Origin: an uncultured Lachnospiraceae bacterium
GTDB taxonomy: Bacteria > Bacillota_A > Clostridia > Lachnospirales > Lachnospiraceae
Length of the DNA stretch: 9,296 nucleotides
Direction of reading: 5' to 3'
Assembly (NCBI GenBank): GCA_905207905.1
Contig: CAJLNC010000096.1
Location: 1-9,296 of the forward strand
Part shown: in pieces, positions 5,937-9,296 of the stretch
How positions within the stretch are numbered: position 1 is the stretch's first letter
Layout: every line of letters starts with the position of its first letter
Program-made: the position numbers and the translations under genes
The notes under the pieces: model-generated
Databases searched by the model: none
Told to the model about the DNA's origin: nothing
Seen by the model: only the letters and a program-made list of their open reading frames with translations

Positions 5937-7541
5937 ATGGCAAACATCGACTTAACTAAGTACGGTATTACCGGTACCACTGAGATCGTGTACAACCCTT
6001 CTTACGAGCTGTTGTTTGAAGAAGAGACCAAACCGGAGCTGGAAGGCTACGAAAAAGGTCAGGTAAGTGAATTGGGCGCTGTTAACGTTATGACTGGTAT
6101 TTATACCGGACGTTCTCCCAAAGACAAATTCATCGTTATGGATGAAAACTCCAAGGACACTGTATGGTGGACCAGCGATGAGTACAAGAATGATAACCAT
6201 CCGGCTTCTCAGGAAGCATGGGATGCTTGTAAGGCAATCGCTCTGAAAGAGCTGTCCAACAAGAGACTGTTTGTAGTAGATGCGTTCTGCGGTACCAACG
6301 CTGATACCCGCATGGCTATTCGTTTCATCGTTGAGGTGGCTTGGCAGGCACACTTTGTAAAGAATATGTTCATCGTTCCCTCTGAGGAAGAGCTGAAGAA
6401 CTTTGAGCCGGATTTCGTTGTATTTAACGCTTCCAAGGCAAAAGTTGAGAACTACAAAGAGCTGGGCTTAAATTCTGAGACCGCTGCTATCTTCAACATC
6501 ACTTCCCGCGAACAGGTTATCTTAAATACCTGGTACGGCGGAGAGATGAAAAAAGGTATGTTCTCCATGATGAACTACTATCTGCCGCTGAAGGGCATCG
6601 CTTCCATGCACTGCTCTGCAAACACAGACCTTAACGGAGAGAACACAGCAATCTTCTTCGGTCTTTCCGGAACAGGTAAGACAACACTTTCCACAGATCC
6701 TAAGCGTCTTCTGATCGGTGATGACGAGCATGGCTGGGATGACAACGGAGTATTCAACTTCGAGGGTGGATGCTACGCTAAGGTTATCAACCTTGACAAA
6801 GAGTCTGAGCCGGACATCTACAATGCGATCAGACGCAACGCTCTTCTTGAGAACGTTACTCTTGACAAAGACGGAAAGATTGACTTCAATGACAAGAGCG
6901 TAACAGAGAACACTCGTGTTTCCTATCCGATCGACCATATCGACAATATCGTTCGTCCGGTTTCCGCAGCTCCTGCAGCTAAGAACGTAATCTTCCTTTC
7001 CGCAGATGCTTTCGGCGTACTGCCTCCAGTATCTGTTCTTACACCGGAGCAGACTCAGTACTACTTCCTGTCTGGCTTCACAGCTAAACTTGCCGGTACA
7101 GAGCGAGGAATCACTGAGCCTACACCTACCTTCTCCGCTTGCTTCGGACAGGCTTTCCTTGAGCTTCATCCGACAAAATATGCTGAGGAGCTTGTTAAGA
7201 AGATGGAAGCAAACGGCGCTAAAGCTTATCTTGTAAATACAGGATGGAACGGCTCCGGAAAACGTATCTCCATCAAAGATACCCGTGGTATCATCGATGC
7301 AATCCTTAATGGAGACATCAACAACGCACCGACCAAGACTATCCCGCACTTCAACTTCGAAGTTCCGACAGAGCTTCCGGGCGTTGATACAAACATTCTT
7401 GATCCTCGTGACACCTACGCAGACGCTTCTGAGTGGGAAGTAAAAGCAAAAGACCTTGCACAGAGATTCGTTAAGAACTTCGCTAAATACGAAGGAAACG
7501 AGGCTGGCAAAGCTCTTGTTTCAGCAGGTCCTCAGGAATAA
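5937..7541 (+). CDS. pckA: Phosphoenolpyruvate carboxykinase (ATP)
   Basis: This 534-residue cytosolic enzyme interconverts oxaloacetate plus ATP with PEP, CO2 and ADP. In fermentative anaerobes it often runs toward oxaloacetate; the direction here cannot be read from sequence. The substrate Arg59 lies in TGRSPKDKF (57-65). The phosphate-binding kinase-1 loop GLSGTGKTT is residues 242-250 with Lys248. The metal-binding pair of the DDEHGW motif follows at about 262-263. Arg327 aligns with the E. coli active-site Arg333, and the GTERGITEP block around 388-396 is intact. I chose ATG 5937, giving [10 protein letters not shown], because AGAGG lies ten nt upstream and the length fits the family. 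An in-frame TTG at 5853 would only translate the leader. Leu and Thr codon choice changes sharply near codons 219-230 (see findings). It converges on pepT across a shared terminator. Confidence 0.97.
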   Translation: MANIDLTKYGITGTTEIVYNPSYELLFEEETKPELEGYEKGQVSELGAVNVMTGIYTGRSPKDKFIVMDENSKDTVWWTSDEYKNDNHPASQEAWDACKAIALKELSNKRLFVVDAFCGTNADTRMAIRFIVEVAWQAHFVKNMFIVPSEEELKNFEPDFVVFNASKAKVENYKELGLNSETAAIFNITSREQVILNTWYGGEMKKGMFSMMNYYLPLKGIASMHCSANTDLNGENTAIFFGLSGTGKTTLSTDPKRLLIGDDEHGWDDNGVFNFEGGCYAKVINLDKESEPDIYNAIRRNALLENVTLDKDGKIDFNDKSVTENTRVSYPIDHIDNIVRPVSAAPAAKNVIFLSADAFGVLPPVSVLTPEQTQYYFLSGFTAKLAGTERGITEPTPTFSACFGQAFLELHPTKYAEELVKKMEANGAKAYLVNTGWNGSGKRISIKDTRGIIDAILNGDINNAPTKTIPHFNFEVPTELPGVDTNILDPRDTYADASEWEVKAKDLAQRFVKNFAKYEGNEAGKALVSAGPQE

Positions 7542-7555
7542 TTCTTATAACTGAC

Positions 7556-7587
7556 AAAAAAGGATGTGATTGCTCACATCCTTTTTT
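7556..7587. terminator. Bidirectional terminator between pckA and pepT
   Basis: A perfect 14-bp inverted repeat has arms at 7556-7569 and 7574-7587 around a TTGC loop. The stem core is GGATGTGA with TCACATCC, flanked by six A on the left and six T on the right, so it has a T run in both directions. It lies 15 nt past the pckA stop and 1 nt past the pepT stop. Confidence 0.95.
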
Positions 7588-7588
7588 G

Positions 7589-8806
7589 TTACTGCGCAAA
7601 TCTCTTTAAAATTCCCAGCATCACATGAACGGCTGTATCCATTCCCTCTGCTGTGATATGCTCATAAGGGCCGTGGAAAGCATAGCCGCCTGTTCCAAGA
7701 TTCGGACAGGGAAGTCCCCGGAAACTAAGCTGAGCTCCGTCTGTACCTCCGCGGATCGGATCTGTATTGGGCTCCATTCCCAGTTCTCTGATTGCATCCT
7801 TTGCATAATCCACAAGCTGCATACATGGCGCTACTTTTTCTATCATGTTGCGGTACTGCTCATGAATTTCAAGTTTTACTGTTCCTTGACCATATTTTTC
7901 ATTCATGATTTTTTCAATATGTCTCAGAGTATTTTCTCTTGCCTCAAAAGAGGCTGCGCTGTGATCACGGATAATATACTGAAGCGTTGCATTCTCCACA
8001 GTGCCTTCCATCTCACAGAGATGGAAAAAGCCTTCATACAGCTCTGTATGTGCAGGTGTTTCCAGATTTGGAAGCATACTGTTGATCTCCATTCCCACAA
8101 GAGCCGCATTTATCATTTTGTTCCTGGCTTCGCCTGGATGAATATTAAATCCTCTGATTTTAAACACTGCCTCGCTGGCATTAAAATTCTCGTATACAAT
8201 CTCATTTTCACAGCCGCCGTCTGCAGTATAGGCATACTGGGCTCCAAATGCCGGAATATCCAATTTATCTGCGCCGCTTCCCACCTCTTCATCCGGTGTA
8301 AAAGCAATACATATCTTTCCGTGAGGCATGGTTCCCTTCAGCAGCTCTTCTGCAACTGTCATGATCTCTGCGATTCCGGCTTTGTCATCTGCCCCCAGAA
8401 GAGTGGTTCCATCCGTAGTGATCAGTGTTCTTCCCTTCAGCTCTTTCAGATGAGGAAAGGTCTTAACAGAAAGCACCTTTCCGCTGTCTCCAAGCGTTAC
8501 GTCCTCTCCATTATAATTTCTGTATATCTGAGGATTTACATGTTCTCCGCAAAAATCCGGAGCAGTATCCAGATGAGCGATCAGGCCGATGGCAGGTTTG
8601 TCTTCATATCCCGGGGTTGCCGGAATCGCCCCGTATACATAACAGTTTTCATCCACTCTGACATCTTTCACTCCAAGTTTTTTCATTTCCTCTGCAAGAA
8701 TCTCTGCAAGATCAAACTGGCGTCTGGTGCTTGGCGTTGTATTGCTGTTTTCGTCACTTGTCGTGTGGATTTTTACATAATTCAAAAATCTCTCATATGC
8801 TCTCAT
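7589..8806 (-). CDS. pepT: Peptidase T (tripeptide aminopeptidase)
   Basis: This 405-residue M20-family zinc aminopeptidase removes the N-terminal residue of tripeptides in the cytoplasm, feeding amino acids from peptide uptake. All metal and catalytic positions known for PepT can be seen. They are His78 and Asp80 in AHLDTAPD, bridging Asp140 in LLGADDKAG, the catalytic Glu173-Glu174 pair in TPDEEVGSG, Asp196 in YTADGG and His378 in YAFHGPYEH. His223 in NIHPG lies in the dimerisation or lid region. Length and order match the family. The start at 8806 is supported by AGGAG six nt upstream. It has its own promoter, diverges from the phosphofructokinase gene and ends at the terminator shared with pckA. 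Arg codons are mostly AGA, unlike the genes at the left of the window. Confidence 0.97.
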   Translation of the reverse strand: MRAYERFLNYVKIHTTSDENSNTTPSTRRQFDLAEILAEEMKKLGVKDVRVDENCYVYGAIPATPGYEDKPAIGLIAHLDTAPDFCGEHVNPQIYRNYNGEDVTLGDSGKVLSVKTFPHLKELKGRTLITTDGTTLLGADDKAGIAEIMTVAEELLKGTMPHGKICIAFTPDEEVGSGADKLDIPAFGAQYAYTADGGCENEIVYENFNASEAVFKIRGFNIHPGEARNKMINAALVGMEINSMLPNLETPAHTELYEGFFHLCEMEGTVENATLQYIIRDHSAASFEARENTLRHIEKIMNEKYGQGTVKLEIHEQYRNMIEKVAPCMQLVDYAKDAIRELGMEPNTDPIRGGTDGAQLSFRGLPCPNLGTGGYAFHGPYEHITAEGMDTAVHVMLGILKRFAQ

Positions 8807-8883
8807 GTCATTCTCCTGTTCTGATGCTTGATTTACAGTGAAGCCTTCCGGATAAAGGCCGCAGCTGTTTTCTGAATAAACTC

Positions 8884-8912
8884 ATTATAATATAAGAATG
8901 TTTAAAATACAA
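8884..8912 (-). promoter_or_regulatory. pepT promoter
   Basis: On the minus strand TTGTAT (8912-8907) is followed by 17 nt and a perfect TATAAT (8889-8884). Transcription should start near 8877, leaving a leader of about 70 nt. That leader contains a short GCCTT/AAGGC hairpin around 8845-8861 with no T run. Confidence 0.7.
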
Positions 8913-8965
8913 CGAATCCTTGCTCTATTCCGATCCATTGGTTCCCGGTCAGCCTTTTTCTCTGT

Positions 8966-8994
8966 TTGTCATTCCCTTCTTCATATGGTATACT
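8966..8994 (+). promoter_or_regulatory. Phosphofructokinase gene promoter
   Basis: TTGTCA (8966-8971, 5/6) and TATACT (8989-8994, 5/6) are separated by exactly 17 nt. TGG directly before the -10 makes an extended -10. Transcription would start near 9001, giving a leader of about 40 nt. It is one of the strongest-looking promoters in the window and is divergent from the pepT promoter. Confidence 0.78.
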
Positions 8995-9039
8995 TGCATC
9001 AGTGGGAAATCCTACAATTATCCATATCGGAGGTACAAA

Positions 9040-9296
9040 ATGACAAAAAAGAATCTGATCGTCGGACAGTCCGGCGGCCCTACAGCAGTGATCAACAGCA
9101 GTCTTTACGGAGTGGTTTCCGAGGGAATTGCTCATTCTGATGAGATTGGCGAAGTTTACGGTATGGTAAACGGAATCGAAGGCTTTCTTGAGGACAGGAT
9201 TCTGAATTTCCGTGAAGCTCTGCCAGGTGAACAGCTGGATTATCTGAAACACACACCAGGCGCTTATCTTGGTTCCTGCCGTTACAAACTGCCGGA
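9040..9296 (+). CDS. 6-phosphofructokinase, Pfp-type, N-terminal part
   Basis: This is the first 85 codons of a phosphofructokinase that runs off the right edge. The enzyme phosphorylates fructose 6-phosphate in glycolysis. The nucleotide/phosphate loop is GQSGGPTAVINSSLYGV (residues 9-25), followed by VYGMVNGIEGFL at about 39-50 and GAYLGSCRYKLP near the end. The SGGPTAVIN form resembles the group containing pyrophosphate-dependent enzymes rather than the classic ATP-dependent PfkA form with GDAPGMNA. The residues that decide between pyrophosphate and ATP lie further downstream, outside the window, so the phosphoryl donor is not settled. The start at 9040 is preceded by GGAGG six nt away. 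It stands divergent from pepT under its own promoter. Confidence 0.88.
   Translation, partial: MTKKNLIVGQSGGPTAVINSSLYGVVSEGIAHSDEIGEVYGMVNGIEGFLEDRILNFREALPGEQLDYLKHTPGAYLGSCRYKLP

Noticed and set aside
6522..7349. Minus-strand open frame of 275 codons opposite pckA
   Set aside because: It overlaps the conserved catalytic core of PckA; it is a shadow of that gene's biased codon use and resembles no family I know.
7625..8824. Long plus-strand open frame of 399 codons opposite pepT
   Set aside because: It lies antisense to a complete PepT with all active-site residues, and its translation is Cys/His/Ile-rich with no recognisable domain.
1..9296. CRISPR arrays, insertion sequences, tRNA or rRNA genes, phage or defence genes
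   Set aside because: No regularly spaced repeats, transposase, cloverleaf sequence or such genes were seen; the content is housekeeping.

Overview
The window looks like a chromosomal segment from a low-to-mid GC anaerobic Clostridia, most likely Lachnospiraceae. This is an inference from the protein sequences, a phenylalanine T-box leader, a highly biased ATP-type PEP carboxykinase and a Pfp-type phosphofructokinase. Nearly all of it is housekeeping: tRNA modification, tRNA charging, gluconeogenesis/PEP metabolism, peptide turnover and glycolysis. I see no CRISPR array, insertion sequence, prophage gene, rRNA or tRNA gene.

Layout. Positions 1-5608 read entirely on the minus strand. From right to left these are a small DUF2200 gene (5258-5608), a promoter, a tRNA-Phe-sensing T-box leader with its terminator (about 5142-4831), pheS (3664-4683), pheT (1232-3649), a histidine-phosphatase gene (283-1050), and the start of queA running off the left edge (169-1). 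The pheS start is at 4683. The reading frame stays open for 77 more codons through the T-box and terminator, so an automatic caller could place the start too far upstream. pckA (5937-7541) is on the plus strand with its own promoter and a leader of about 95 nt, divergent from the DUF2200 gene. It converges on pepT (7589-8806, minus), and the two share one symmetrical terminator. A Pfp-type phosphofructokinase begins at 9040 on the plus strand, divergent from pepT, and runs off the right edge.

How the genes work together. pheST make phenylalanyl-tRNA synthetase, and the leader should switch them on when uncharged tRNA-Phe accumulates. PckA and the phosphofructokinase sit on opposite sides of central carbon flow. 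PepT trims tripeptides to amino acids. The phosphatase, DUF2200 and queA genes have no evident link to these beyond adjacency.

The most notable observation is an abrupt change of synonymous codon choice inside pckA near 6590-6624. Leu changes from CTG/TTA/TTG to CTT, and Thr from ACC/ACT to mostly ACA. A milder change in Arg codons is seen between the left and right flanks. This suggests homologous recombination within a conserved gene or a chimeric assembly join. I did not find a convincing new biological system.
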